A DNA stretch of 64,000 nucleotides from Odontocerum albicorne (GCA_949825065.1 OX463849.1:41599234-41663233); one strand, 5' to 3'. Positions 1-10,625 are shown, numbered from the stretch's first letter. Numbers and translations: made by a program. The notes: a model not told the origin generated them from the letters alone.

Positions 1-192
1 CCGTAATCAAGAAATATATGATTCTTGAAGAAGTCATCAATATTGCATGACTATTAGTTACTCGAGAGTGGAGCTTAAATTTATAGACCACACTTAGAAG
101 AATATGTGGTGCGTCGATGTATGACAGAATAAGAAATGTAATTAATAAGGATGAGTGTGAGCTAAAAATGTGGTGAAAATTAATGTATTGAT

Positions 193-444
193 ATGTTGTT
201 TATAGTTAAGGCATTAACACTGTGGAGGTTTAAAGACTTTGTAATTTATTTTTATCAAACACTGTTTATTCCACTTTTTTATGACGGTATAACCCTACCG
301 GTTTCAAGGCTTTCACTTCATCTTCAGGGGAGCGCAAACAAGTCTTGTTTGCGCTCCCCTGAAGATGAGGTGAAAGCCTTGAAACCGGTAGGGTTATACC
401 GTCATAAAAAAGTGGAATAAACAGTGTTTGATAAAAATAAATTA
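193..444 (-). mobile_element. Palindromic Penelope-like derivative, copy 1
   Basis: Two arms of about 101 bp (242-342 and 344-444) are reverse complements with about one mismatch around a 1-bp centre at 343. A one-sided tail occupies 193-241. The element is flanked by a perfect 12-bp direct repeat, taatgtattgat, at 181-192 and 445-456, read as a target-site duplication. On the minus strand the tail corresponds to the end of the PLE endonuclease gene seen at 51203-51609. The plus-strand right arm carries a hammerhead-like core. No complete protein is encoded. Confidence 0.75.
344..410 (+). ncRNA. Hammerhead-ribozyme-like core in a PLE arm
   Basis: In order: CTGAAGA (359-365, matching CUGANGA), a hairpin GAGG/CCTT (367-380), GAAA (381-384), an imperfect helix ACCGGTA/TACCGT with one bulged C (384-402), and the triplet GTC (401-403). 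This is the order of a type I hammerhead from core to cleavage triplet. One unpaired T follows CTGAAGA, and stem I is not obvious. PLEs are known to carry hammerheads in their terminal repeats. The arm is duplicated in inverted form, so a mirror copy lies on the minus strand at about 276-342. Activity is inferred only. Confidence 0.35.
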
Positions 445-780
445 TAATGTATTGATGTTTGGACATGGTGAACTGGCGGATGAAGAAAACTGAGTAAACA
501 AATGTTTAATACAAGTAAAAATAGGATTTATAGTATAGGTGGACCACGGGAATGAAATTCGCAAGATGAGAAAGGTTAGAAGTAAAATAAACAGAAGGAG
601 CTTTATGAAAAAATGTATGGTTTTGGAGGAGACGAAGGAAGTATGTCGAAATAGGAAACTTTGGCGCCTTGTCCATTCTGCCTACCCCTTATTGGGTAAT
701 GGTATAATGGTGTGCGCGTGTATAAATAAACCAGTGGCATGGGTGAATTTTCGATGTTGGAATTATTAAAACCCCTTTTT

Positions 781-1747
781 TATTCGTAGACAAACAACGT
801 CAGTTGTTTACGAACGACGTTTTATTTTTAAAATTAACGATCAAGTATATTAAAAAAATAAAAATTAATCATTTTACTTGTCAAGTTTAAGTAATTTAGT
901 AATATTGAAAGCAATTACGAGCCTTTATTACTTGTCTATTGCGGAAGTAATGCTAATCACTATCGACACTTCCTCTAATCCTTGAACATATTCACTTACT
1001 AAATTAACGTGATGGATCGTTGAAAAACGTTTTGAGTCATTTATTTTAATTAAGATGAAATTTGAAGGGAAATCATTATGATTGAGTCAAAATCTATTTA
1101 AGATATTTTAAATTGTATATAATAACGATATATCTAAAATTTTGAAAAAAAAATGCAATGGCCTTAACATATATTTTTTCTAGTATATAACAGGAATATT
1201 TTGAGCTTTTATAAATAAGCTTATCGTGATCATAAATTAGATATGTTATCGAGCCAGTTTGCGAATAAAGCAGACAAATTTAAAAAAAATGGAATGCTTA
1301 AAATCAGATTTATTTTTTAATATTATTATTACAAAATTTGTGAACAATATACGAGTACATAACAATAAAAGTGAAATATCATTTATCAAGTTGTTTTAAT
1401 CTTAATTTGTAAATTACGTGAACCTTTTAGAACTTAAGTCGAACTTATAAATACACATTAATTACCTTACACTTTGAGGAAAACCGGTAAGTGTGCAAAA
1501 AATTTGCGGAAGAATGTCAAATAAACTGTTTGATTTATTTTCGGATTAAACCGAACGGTTTGAAAGAAAAAAAAATCAATTTTTATACAGTTGAATTGTT
1601 GTAGTTTTTTTTTATAATTTAATTTTTTTTACTGTTTTTTAATGTGTTTATCATAGTTTTTACCATGGTGAAAAGTCTCTTAAATGTTGATTATTATAAA
1701 TTAATGAAATACATCGTAAGTCGTCTCGAGAGCAAATTATTTAATAA
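781..1747. other. AT-rich stretch, no gene seen
   Basis: Poly-A and poly-T runs and short open frames without recognisable motifs. Nothing supports a gene or a named repeat here. Confidence 0.5.
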
Positions 1748-1932
1748 CATTACACTTTACTTGTATACAGTAAAACATGGCAGGTTTATTGCCATGTTAA
1801 AATATCCTTCAAACAATCAAAAATGTATTACATAGGCCGTAATTGAAATCCAGATTGGGCCATTTTTTTTTTTAATTTACCAACGGGAATCAGCAATCCT
1901 CGGGTTCGAAGACAGGCGTCTTACCAGGGGGC
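1748..1932 (-). mobile_element. tRNA-derived SINE (SINE-1), decayed
   Basis: SINE-1 is the main short retroposon in the window. Its full form, read on the sense strand, has a tRNA-like head with an A-box-like TGGCNTAGTTGG and a B-box-like GGTTCGATCCC. A body follows with GGTTGGTTGGAAGAGATTGCC, and it ends with TGGCAATAAACTC and a short tail. This copy is reversed. The tail end (gtttattgccatgt) is at about 1770-1800 and a damaged head (gttcgaagacaggcg) at about 1903-1920. Confidence 0.55.
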
Positions 1933-2630
1933 AATAAATCACAAGGGGCAATAGAGCTTAGCTCTTTCATTTATCCAGATTTTGCCAAATCATTCTCCTG
2001 TAATTTTAGATTTTTTTTTTTTCATAAAATATTTTCGTAAGAAAACATTTAAGAATGTTGATCCATATTATTAATCATCGATATTTTCGCAAGCGCCCTC
2101 ACTAGCCAAGTGGCGCTCCATCGGACCGGCGCTGATGGATGGCATTCCTGCTCCGTTTGATAGTCGACCAAAGCAGGCTCGAGCTCTGTGCCTTATGCTA
2201 TCAAAATTATTTTCTTTATTATACTAGGACCAAAAGAGGAAGACTTGCGATATATTTCTTTAATCGGGATATTTTTTAACACTTATAAATAACAATTTAT
2301 TAAATGGCAGACTCTCCAACTCGAGACTACAACACACTATTGTGGACAGGTTAAATTCAAATTTGATCCAAAAGACAATTTTTATATAGCACCGTTTAGA
2401 GAACAAACTCTACTCAAGGGCGCTCTAACTCGGGGGGGCTAAACCCCACTTGTATTAAACAAATCACGTCTGGCAGCTATAACAGCGCCCTAGCGAATCA
2501 TGTTAAACCTTTTCTTGTTATATAGTCACAGGCACTTTTCCACGTAGTGTTTAAGGGTATAAGGATACCTATGACTTCGGTCAAACTTATTATTTTTTTA
2601 AATAGTACAACCTTATGGGATTAATGCCAT
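1933..2630. other. No gene; GC-rich island at about 2085-2180
   Basis: AT-rich sequence with a compact GC-rich patch (gcgccctcactagccaagtg and following) that matches no repeat in the window. A second small patch lies near 2420-2500. Confidence 0.4.
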
Positions 2631-2632
2631 GT

Positions 2633-2793
2633 GACAACCTCCAACAACCAACAATAAAGATATTTATGAGGCATTAAGTGAAAACCAGGCTAAAAAACTT
2701 TTCTTTTAATTATTGCTTTCAGCGAGAATCGAACCCGCAACCTCCGAGTTGTAAGATAGGCAGGCATCTTTCCAACTAGGCCACGGAAATCGT
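2633..2793 (-). mobile_element. SINE-1, head-complete copy
   Basis: Reversed copy with a well-kept tRNA-like head: gaatcgaacccgcaacctcc at about 2727-2746 (B-box complement) and aactaggccacgg at about 2775-2787 (A-box complement). The 3' body at about 2633-2665 is degraded. Confidence 0.7.
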
Positions 2794-2884
2794 CAAATTT
2801 GGAAATGGTAAAGCCATTATAAAATTAATTCGAGTATGGACAAGTTTTGTGCAAGGATAGGAAGGTGATAGCTGTGGCCATTAG

Positions 2885-3670
2885 ATATATAAATAAAATA
2901 AATAAATAATAGGTTTATTGATAGCAACATAGTATGTACAGATTATATTTAAATAACACTTCTAAAACACATAAATTGCAGATAATACATTAAATACAGA
3001 AGCTATCAAAAGGTCTGGGCTCATCTAATAGCATCCCCTCGGCCAAGATTCACCCCACCAATATAGGGCGAACCCAGCCACGGGGACACCAGATGTTTTT
3101 CAGCCCACACCCTAATATGGTACTTCCTCTTCATATGGTACTTCCCCACCAGATGTTTCTCCCCTTCATATGGTACTTCCCCGCATGAATGAATAAGTTT
3201 AGGAAACTATAAATATCAAGAGAGACCGAATTATTAAGAAGTCTTTATAGATCTTCCCATGTGTGATAGTAACACATTCAACTTTTTTTACAATATAGTG
3301 CATGTACGAGAATATAATGTTCATATGACATACAATCATAAGTTTTAATAAAATCTCCCAAAAAGTGGTTTCTTTAGGTGCTTCCTAAAACTCCACACGC
3401 TACTCATTGTATATAACATTATGAGACAGCCCATTCCACACCACAGGACCAGCAACAGAAAAAGCCCTGGCGTTGTATCCCATCCTCTTGGATCGATTCG
3501 GAGTAATCAATTTATTGGATGAAGACGAAATCGATCTGAAAGTTCTACTCCTCTCTCAAGGAATATCTATCATACACCGAGTCGAAAGATACAACGGAAA
3601 CATCCCATTTAAGGATCTGAACACAAAAAAGTTTGAAATCAATGAATGTACTCCATAATATTAATGTGTA
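2885..3670 (-). pseudogene. CR1/Jockey-like LINE 3' end
   Basis: Minus-strand LINE remnant. At about 3420-3560 the minus strand reads in pieces SRTFRSISSSSNKLITPNRS then MGYNARAFSVAGPVVWNGL. The FSVAGPVVWN motif is typical of the C-terminus of Jockey/CR1-type reverse transcriptases. The 3' UTR follows toward lower coordinates and ends at 2885-2920 in an A/T-rich (aataa)n-like terminus. The 3' UTR recurs at 20410-20660. Inside it, the string cttcatatggtacttcc is repeated three times at 3115-3182. Frameshifts and a stop make it inactive. Confidence 0.6.
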
Positions 3671-3754
3671 TTCTTGGACCAAATTTATACAAAATTGGTA
3701 AAATTGACACGTGTCTATAGATGTTTTTTCATACATTCTAAAATATTAATTAAA

Positions 3755-4273
3755 TTAACCCTACGCGATTTTTTTATTTCAAAAATAAAAATATATTTAT
3801 GCATTAAATATGTACTGGAACATGAAAAATGCAATAATTTTTTTTTTATTTTTATATATTTATATTTAAAAAAAAAAGAGTAAGGTTCATATATGAATCA
3901 CTGCGCATTTGTAAGTTAATTATATGATATAATGATATTAATGAAATTAAATATTTAACTTCCCTTATTTTACACCTATGTACTAAAGAATAAAGGAAAA
4001 TAAAATTAGATTAGCTTGATCACCAATAATAAAGTAATTTGATTTCAAACTGGAACAAATCATATAAGTCATCTACGCGCAACAAGTCAAACTTCAACTG
4101 CCAAATTGACCGGTAAAACAGTTTTCTATTAAACCTATGTGGTTTTAAAGCATAGAGATTATTGTATCATATAAGTAACAGCGCGTGAGTCGTTGTTTAT
4201 ACCACTCAACACAAAAATATTTAGAAAAACTTTGGTTGATTCATATGTGCATCATTGCGCACTGTAGGGTTAA
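3755..4273. mobile_element. piggyBac-like short element with TTAA ends
   Basis: TTAA at 3755-3758 is followed by CCCTACGCG. At the right end GTAGGG is followed by TTAA at 4270-4273. The reverse complement of the right end begins CCCTACAGTGCGC, so the ends match as short inverted repeats. Inner motifs are also mirrored: catatatgaatcactgcgca near 3889 and gattcatatgtgcatcattg near 4230. TTAA duplication with CCC ends is the piggyBac signature. The interior is AT-rich and has no transposase. Confidence 0.5.
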
Positions 4274-5300
4274 GTTGCACACAATACAACTTTTGACAAG
4301 GGATTTCCTCAAATCACTGACTATTCATAATTCATCTAAGAATTGAAATACTTTACTTGATCTTCAGTAAAAATCAAACGTTGGTTTTGTGACACCATAC
4401 ACTATGTAAAGATTATACCGCATAACATTAAAATATATGAATAGAAAAATATTAAAGCGAAAGAGAAGGAAAAAAACACTAATTATGGTAGTAAAATGTT
4501 TCAGTTGGTGGCGGAATAGGATAACGGGAACATGTTCAAAACTCGAGGTTTTTTTTTGTTGTAAAAAAATGTTACCTTGAAGTTAATTCATCAGACATTT
4601 TGGCTTTTTTTTTGCAATTTTTAATTTAAATGTAAAGTTTGAATGTTTTAAAACTTTTTAATCAGAAACAGGCCAACAACCGCGCACTTTTACTATTTTA
4701 TCTTAATGTTAATTTGAGACTCTTTTTTTAAACACAAAATATCTCATATTTTTCCCTGATTAACATATGAACTTAAAGATCAAGTATGTAAAAATTTCCA
4801 CCCGCACAATTTTGAATGTCACTTTTTTCGATTCTAAAAAAAAATGCAAAATATATCATTTAACAATTCGTCATTTTTAGATGATTTGTTTAATAAACGC
4901 GCAAATAATATTTCATAAGTTCATAAATATTAGACGTCTTCCTCATTCAGTACATTTACCAGATAATAATAATAATTGTCTATGGTATATATTTTTTATA
5001 ACATTCCAATGCGGCGCACGTCAAATTCCGAAGGAAACGACATGTAGTCCGACCGTGGTATACGAGTGCGAGTGTGACCGCTCGGTACCAACAGCACAGA
5101 CAGCATGAGTCACGGCCCTATATGGACACTATTTCGACAGTACTGACCGGCCGGCCAAACTTGATCTTGACATATTGACTTCAAAAGTGTATTCGTGTCT
5201 TATAAGGCACACATTATAGATGTATACACACATGCAGATTGTTGGTGTGATTCGTCATACATATTGTCATTTTTTATAACTTTTTTTGCTCGATTGAATG
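4274..5300. other. No gene; GC island at about 5010-5165
   Basis: AT-rich sequence with long T runs. A GC-rich, non-repeated block at 5010-5165 ends in ggccggcc. It resembles no repeat seen elsewhere in the window. Confidence 0.4.
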
Positions 5301-5302
5301 AT

Positions 5303-5490
5303 TTTGTATTGTATTACACTTTAGCTGTATACAGTACAATCTAGCGGGTTTATTGCCATTTGGTAATCTCTTCCAATCAACCAGAAAGATGTTATCGAGG
5401 TCTTAAGCAAAGACCGTATGAAAACTTTATTTTTAAATTCGGGTACCGAACCCGCCACCCCGTTTCATAAGACAAATAAGTTTTACCAAA
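5303..5490 (-). mobile_element. SINE-1 copy
   Basis: Reversed copy with its tail at 5310-5365 (tgtatacagtacaatctagc, gggtttattgcc) and a damaged head with gggtaccgaacccgccacc at about 5440-5458. Confidence 0.65.
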
Positions 5491-5689
5491 TAAGCAAATG
5501 ATGTCGTTATTTTATCGAGATAATGATTGCGAAATTCGAATATGAAATAATTTAAAAAATATTTTAGTGTTATCAAAAATCTTATGCACATATCTTAGAG
5601 CCAATTTTTATAAGCTCCTGATATAAAATTTAATTAAGTAAATGTATGACAAATTTCTAGGGAAAAGTAGGGCGTATAAATTTTATTGA

Positions 5690-5960
5690 AATAATACACG
5701 AGTATAATAATATGTTGGTGCCGACATTGACATATGAAAGTGGAACTTTGACTTGGCAGAAGAACGATAAAAGTTAAATAAATGCTGTGGAGATACGTGC
5801 TTAAAGAAAAATTCGCGGAGCGTCAATGTATGAAAGAAGGTGGAATAATAACATATTTTAAGCAAGATGCAGAGAAATTTAAGCAAGTTGCAGACAAATA
5901 TGTACTTTTTAGTGTTGGTTCCTTTTAGTATATATTACCTCAACAGGGAAACAACATCAC
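5690..5960 (+). pseudogene. LINE family B remnant
   Basis: Plus-strand family B sequence, including the block upstream of the GHVER motif (gctgtggagatacgtgcttaa at about 5782-5802, tcaatgtatgaaag at about 5823-5836). It runs up to a 16-bp inverted repeat (cctcaacagggaaaca), where an oppositely oriented family B copy begins. Confidence 0.45.
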
Positions 5961-6260
5961 ACTGTTTCCCTGTTGAGGTAAGTAAAGAGGACAGAGCGCC
6001 AGACTTTCTTATCTCATCATACATATTTCGTATCTTCCACATCCATGTACTTTATCATACAACTAAGATTTTTCTGATTTCTTACATTTCCTTAATTTAA
6101 AATATCTGTCTCTTGATCCAACCATACTTTATTTGGCCTTAACCAGGCTTTCAACTCATATTTACACTGTATAATTGTTTTATAAGGCATTCTTCATTCA
6201 TTCGTTTCACGTGCCCAAACCATCTTAGAGTGTTCTTCATCTTCTTTTCAAATATACGTC
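5961..6260 (-). pseudogene. LINE family B remnant, inverted partner
   Basis: The minus strand gives the family B 3' end: the complement of agagcgccagactttc at 5993-6008, and of cgtgcccaaaccatcttaga at about 6210-6229, which is the LRWFGHV motif. Together with 5690-5960 it forms a 3'-to-3' inverted pair. Confidence 0.55.
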
Positions 6261-6838
6261 TATTAAATTACTGAATTTAAACTTTATGAGCCAGGAATAT
6301 TTTCAACAATAACTTTTTTTCACAAATCGTCTTGTCCATATTGACTGACACCTCAATGACACGCCTCGGACGTCAGTGTGACAGACCATAGACAATGTTA
6401 CATATCGGCTGTCGATGATCGTTGAAAGCAAGCTAATGCACCAATAACGAAGTGGCTATCAAGGAATGTGTATGGATTGGATATGGGAATGCGGTCAAAG
6501 ATCGCCGCTCGTGTTTTTTCCACATTTTTTACATTCTCTTCGGAAGTGTTCGTCTGTTTTGTGACATAGTAACGTAGGAATTCAAAGAAAATACTTTTGA
6601 TGTGCTATGAATATCCTTTGAAGCTAACATTGCATTTGATTTGTATCTGTTGATAGTTTATAGGTTCAATAAATCACGTATTACAGGTATTTTATGGTGT
6701 AAGCTTTTTATAATACTACATATTGTTTTTGTTAAAAATATTATATTAACCATTAAACGTCGTATAACCATAGAAAAAAAAGGTTTTTGTTTGTCTAAAA
6801 TATGTTTATATGTGTATCAAAATCTGCTAAGATGATTA
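6261..6838. other. No gene; modest GC island at about 6350-6500
   Basis: Non-repeated block containing acacgcctcggacgtcagtg and downstream sequence. The rest is AT-rich with no feature. Confidence 0.35.
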
Positions 6839-6839
6839 C

Positions 6840-7262
6840 ACAACCGTATTTGTGTACCACCTTGTACGTGGAAAAGACGGAGGGAGCAAAGAATTGCGCG
6901 AACTGAGAAAATAATAAATTTGGGTGATAATTTATGACAGAATGCAGAATGGAGTGATAAATCATTAATGTGAACTTAAAACTGTTGTATTATTTACGAT
7001 GAAGAAGAAAACTCATGGTTTGGGCATGTAGAACGAATAAAACGAGAGACTGACAAAACAAATATACATCGCAAATGTGAGTAGGTGTTACATGGAAAGA
7101 CCAAGTATTGTTGGACGAAGCGAATAATGTTTTGAAAGAAAGAAGTGTAAAAAGGTAAGAAAAATCATAGAAACTGGAAGAGATGATAGTTTTGTATTTT
7201 TATAAAAGTCTGGCTCACTGTCTTTACCGGCTAACTCGACAGGGACGCGACGGGATGATATA
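6840..7262 (+). pseudogene. LINE family B remnant
   Basis: Reads SWFGHVERIKRETDKTN at about 7013-7063, then a decayed R/P-rich segment. It ends with tctggctcactgtctttacc and the cgacaggga terminus at about 7236-7244. Frameshifted. Confidence 0.6.
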
Positions 7263-7282
7263 TATGTATATTATTTTTTTTA

Positions 7283-7455
7283 TTTCACCTGGCGAGTTTA
7301 TTGCCACGTGGCAATCTCTTCCAACCAACCAGAAAGATGTTTAAATGGGCCCTTAGTGAAAACCAGACTAGAATTCCATTTTAAAAAATCTGGATTCCAA
7401 CGGGGATCGAACACGCAACCTCCGGATCGGCAGACAAGCGTCTTACCATCAATCT
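7283..7455 (-). mobile_element. SINE-1 copy
   Basis: Reversed and nearly complete: tail ggcgagtttattgccacgtg at 7289-7308, body aatctcttccaaccaaccag, head gggatcgaacacgcaacctc at about 7403-7422. The A-box end is damaged. Confidence 0.75.
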
Positions 7456-8149
7456 TTTTTTTTCTTCTATGTACGTAGAGGCGCGAGTGACCATATACAT
7501 AATTCGATACACGTTGTTAAACTAAACCATATATAATATATAAAGTCGTTATATGCTCTGTCTTTAGAAAAATTCGTTCTGTGTTGTTGGTAAAACGTAT
7601 ATGTCATATTATTTTTTTTTCTAAGTAATCAATTTTTTTGCCATCTGAATTGCGTTATTTTATCTAATTTTTTTTATTCAAATGACTACCGTTTACTTTA
7701 TTAAATTTTCATGATTCGGCGAAATTTTGTGTTTAGTCTATTAACTGAAAAACGTGATCGGCGGTCATATTTGGCTCTCGATCAATAATACTGTTCACAT
7801 TATCCTCAATGGATCAATCGTGGTTGAATTCATCATCACCAGATTTCATGGCGTATGACTAGATTTTCTTTTGTACTTTTTGATCCTCGACGAAAGCGTT
7901 GTACACGAAACTATTGGATTTTCAGTAAGAAAAAAAAAAAGACTCAAGTACCAGGAAGATTGTCACTTACGAGTACCATTTAATTGGTGTTTAGTTCATG
8001 ATATTTTATACACAGATTCTTAAACTACTGATCTCAGTACACGTAAAAGTAGCCATTGTTTAATGATCACCATGTCTAGTTCGTTGAATGATTACCAGGT
8101 ATATTTTTCAACCGAAAAACTAACATATATTATCCATCTAATTTTATTA
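7456..8149. other. No gene seen
   Basis: AT-rich, with a slightly GC-richer segment around 7750-7870 (gtgatcggcggtcatatttg). No recognised motif. Confidence 0.35.
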
Positions 8150-8375
8150 TTATTACACATGACTAGAAATATACACAATTTGAGGAAAAACAACAGGTAA
8201 TTTGATTTGGACATATAATTTTAATGGATCTGGGTTTGTTGCCTTTCATTTGTCGTATCCCCAGTAAACTAGGATTTTGCCTGTATCTCACTGAGGATAT
8301 TTAGCATGAAAACATAAATCGATACTTCTTTCCGATTTTTCATTACACAAATAAACCCCGTTGCACGCTCTCATC
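8150..8375 (-). repeat. Retroposon family R, copy 1
   Basis: Closely matches, in reverse orientation, 28098-28342, where the family ends in a poly-A run. Shared strings include tcgtatccccagtaaactag and atctcactgaggatatttag. A third, more diverged copy is at 63445-63610. The copy at 28 kb defines the sense strand, so this one is reversed. No coding capacity seen. Confidence 0.6.
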
Positions 8376-8610
8376 AACCTGACAAACAGTGACACTCAAC
8401 TACAACTGGAAACATCTTGCGAAACTCAACTCCTCACACATTATCACTCCAGAAAGACCAAAAATATTCATCCCACAATATACCGCACACAATCATAAGA
8501 ATAAAAATTAAAACAAATTCAAAACAAAAAGAAAAATACATAAAACAAAAACAACCAAAATTAAAACAACAAGAAGAGACCCACACTCACGAGCTCACAT
8601 AAATCCTTTC
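8376..8610 (+). other. Strand-asymmetric A/C-rich, T/G-poor tract
   Basis: About 230 bases almost devoid of G and poor in T, rich in A with C, for example aaaacaaaaacaaccaaaat at about 8541-8560. The open frame across it is Lys/Gln-rich and is a by-product of composition. Confidence 0.5.
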
Positions 8611-9301
8611 CACTCGTCATTCATCCTGAAAGCCCAAGTACTCAAAATCCTGTCGCAATAACAACCACGCTCCGATCGACTGTCTAAATGGTTTTCCTAC
8701 CTTTACCTTTACGTTAATGGACTTTTCTATCTATTACTCGTATTGGTTTAAAAAAGATTATCAGGGATTCTGGAATCGATACAACCAGAGCAATATATAA
8801 AGTGTCTTTTAAACTATTGAATAATCCAGTTAATATTAAGAACAAAGCAAGGTCGGAGTATTTTTGTAATGCATTCGTAGTTATAATTGTTAATATTATT
8901 TTCTTTTGTTTAGCTTCAGACACGGTCATGAATACTTATGATAATTGTGAAACAAAAGCTGGTTGGAAGAAATTGCTGTAAACGAATAAATCCACCAATC
9001 GTATTTGCATGAAATGTTAAATAAACAAACTGCTCACGGAACCTCAGTTGAAACTATTGGTCATATTTTAAATCAAGAAAAAATCAAATATATGCCATTT
9101 GTATGAAGTCTGAATATCATCCAAATGTCTGTGTTTGCTGTTGGGAATTATCAGATTGAGATACATGACAAGTTCTCATATTTTAGTTGTCTTATGATAA
9201 GACTCGTTTCACTGCGAAAAATAACAACAAAGTATGTTATAATATGATTTCTTCATTCAAATATGAGTACAAGATCCCGATGATAGAACGCTAAAGCTAA
9301 T
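8611..9301. other. No gene seen
   Basis: AT-rich sequence between the A/C tract and a PLE. Short open frames only. Confidence 0.4.
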
Positions 9302-9315
9302 ATTAAAGTGGGATA

Positions 9316-10129
9316 TATTACTTATAGTATTTTTTTAATCCCAACACTGTTTATTCCACTTTATTTCACGATATAACCCTACTGGTTTCAAGGTTTTCAC
9401 ATCATCATCACGGAGCACAAACAAGAATGTATTTTGAAAAAAAAACTCGTTAGAAATCATATGTTTAACGACACCTATAAGCATACCTATAACTATAAAT
9501 GGAATAAAGTTCTATCTTTAAAAAAACTTATACGAAATAGCAAAGAAAAATGTAAGTCACATAAAGTCAGCTTTTCACATTAATTTCAATCTCCGGAATC
9601 TCCTATTTAACTGAAAAGGCAAAAATGGAATACTAAGCAACAGTGATGTGTATAAACTTTTATGTGCTGACTGCGATAATTTCTATATAGGCAAGACAGG
9701 AAGATGTTTTGAAGAGGAACTTCGGAAACACAAATCCGCCTTAACGAATCCTCTATTTTTTTCTGAAACGGCTAATCATTGTCACCGTGAAAATCACACA
9801 TTTTCTATCGATGGTGGCATTATTTTGCATATCAGTAGTAACGGAAATAAATTGGACTGATTAGAGGCCCTAAAAATACCCAAGTGAGTGCATTGGGATG
9901 AATATCTGGCAAACACATGTATTCCCAAGATCTCACCTTGCTGAAGTTGTCTCCGGCCTCCCTCCATCCATAATCTCCAACCCGTTAGAAGCGTGTATGT
10001 CGGTACCAATTCGAACAAAATTCAGTCTTGTTTGTGCTCCCCTGATGATGAGGTGAAACCTTGAAACCGGTAGAGTTATACATTTACACAAAGTGGAATA
10101 AAAAGTGTTGGACTAAACAAATTACAAAA
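9316..10129 (+). mobile_element. Penelope-like element, internally deleted, inverted arms
   Basis: Left arm at about 9345-9423 (caacactgtttattccactt, then ggtttcaaggttttcac and ggagcacaaacaag) is the reverse complement of the right arm at about 10023-10115 (cttgtttgtgctcccctgat, gatgaggtgaaacc, ccggtag, aaagtggaataaa). Between them is a GIY-YIG endonuclease fragment. Imperfect 14-bp flanking repeats, attaaagtggGata at 9302-9315 and attaaagtggTata at 10130-10143, look like a target-site duplication. This links the coding PLE to the bare palindromes: same arms, but with the gene still between them. The RT domain is missing. Confidence 0.7.
9648..10020 (+). pseudogene. GIY-YIG endonuclease fragment of a Penelope-like element
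   Basis: The C-terminal endonuclease of PLEs nicks target DNA for retrotransposition. The frame reads YKLLCADCDNFYIGKTGR. NFYIGKTGR is the GIY-YIG segment and CADC the paired cysteines usual just upstream in PLEs. FEEELRKHKSAL follows (RxxEH-like helix), then ANHCHRENHTFS and GNKLD. A TGA stop at about 9858-9860 interrupts an otherwise readable frame that continues with L-E-A-L and later VYVGTNSNK into the right arm. The start shown is only where the open frame begins. A sister copy on the minus strand at 51203-51609 lacks this stop but has frameshifts. Confidence 0.7.
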
Positions 10130-10254
10130 ATTAAAGTGGTATAGTTATGTCCTTGATTTTATGGGTTTTTGTTTTTATGGTTTTATTTGCAGCAGATTCT
10201 TTTTTATGTCAATGGCGCACTAAAATATATATTTATATACTCAAACCGAACAGT

Positions 10255-10400
10255 ATCAGCTTTTCTTTTTTACGTCATCCTTTACTGTTCATGCTGTGAG
10301 ACTCTGGAACCAGTTACAAAGCAATGTTAGACTCACTTCATCCTTGGCATGCTTTAACAAGCGACTGAAAAAACTCTTATTTTTTAGTATGTAATATAAC
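10255..10400 (+). pseudogene. LINE reverse transcriptase C-terminal fragment
   Basis: Plus strand reads SSFTVHAVRLWNQL, then NVRLTSSLACFNKRLKKLLF before a stop at about 10390-10400. The FTVxAVRLWN...L..FK.RLK..LF pattern is characteristic of the extreme C-terminus of Jockey/CR1-type LINE polymerases. The remainder of the element is absent upstream. Confidence 0.6.
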
Positions 10401-10559
10401 GTGTTTCATTCCTGATTTTTATTTCCTCTCCATCTTTTCCTTTGCGTTGATTGATGATATCTCACTTTTGCTTTAATATGTTTATGTCCATAAATTTCAT
10501 AAATATGAATAATATTACGAATATTTTTGCGACCATGTAAGTTGTTTTATTTATTTTTG

Positions 10560-10625
10560 TCTATTTGGTTGGAAGAGATTGCCGCCTGGCAATAAACCCG
10601 CCACATTGTATTTACAATGATGTTT
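10560..10625 (+). mobile_element. SINE-1 3' end
   Basis: Forward tail only: ttggttggaagagattgccg, then ctggcaataaacccgccaca. The tRNA-like head is absent. Confidence 0.65.

Larger units (their letters stand above)
1..780 (+). pseudogene. LINE family B ORF2 C-terminal remnant, split by a PLE palindrome
   Basis: Decayed 3' end of a non-LTR retrotransposon, called family B here and present about twenty times in the window. The family signature is a degenerate reading LRWFGHVERMN, then a Gly/Arg/Pro-rich stretch, then RNRR-CM-RCM and CRDRK-WRS--SAYP, ending at a CAGGGAAA-like motif. In this copy the reading KINRRSFMKKCMVLEETKEV lies near 590-650, followed by a version of the WR--HSAYPLL end near 660-700. 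Such tails follow the reverse transcriptase domain in several arthropod LINEs. The copy is interrupted at 193-444 by a palindromic element. Removing that insert and one 12-bp repeat rejoins the two halves. It is not functional: it has frameshifts and stops and no RT core. Confidence 0.6.

Noticed and set aside
193..420. 75-residue open frame ending LKPVGLYRHKKVE
   Set aside because: It crosses the centre of a palindrome. The frame exists because both arms are inverse copies; its C-terminal part echoes a PLE frame but is not an independent gene.
8417..8602. Lys/Gln-rich 61-residue open frame
   Set aside because: Produced by the A/C-rich composition; no domain or start context.
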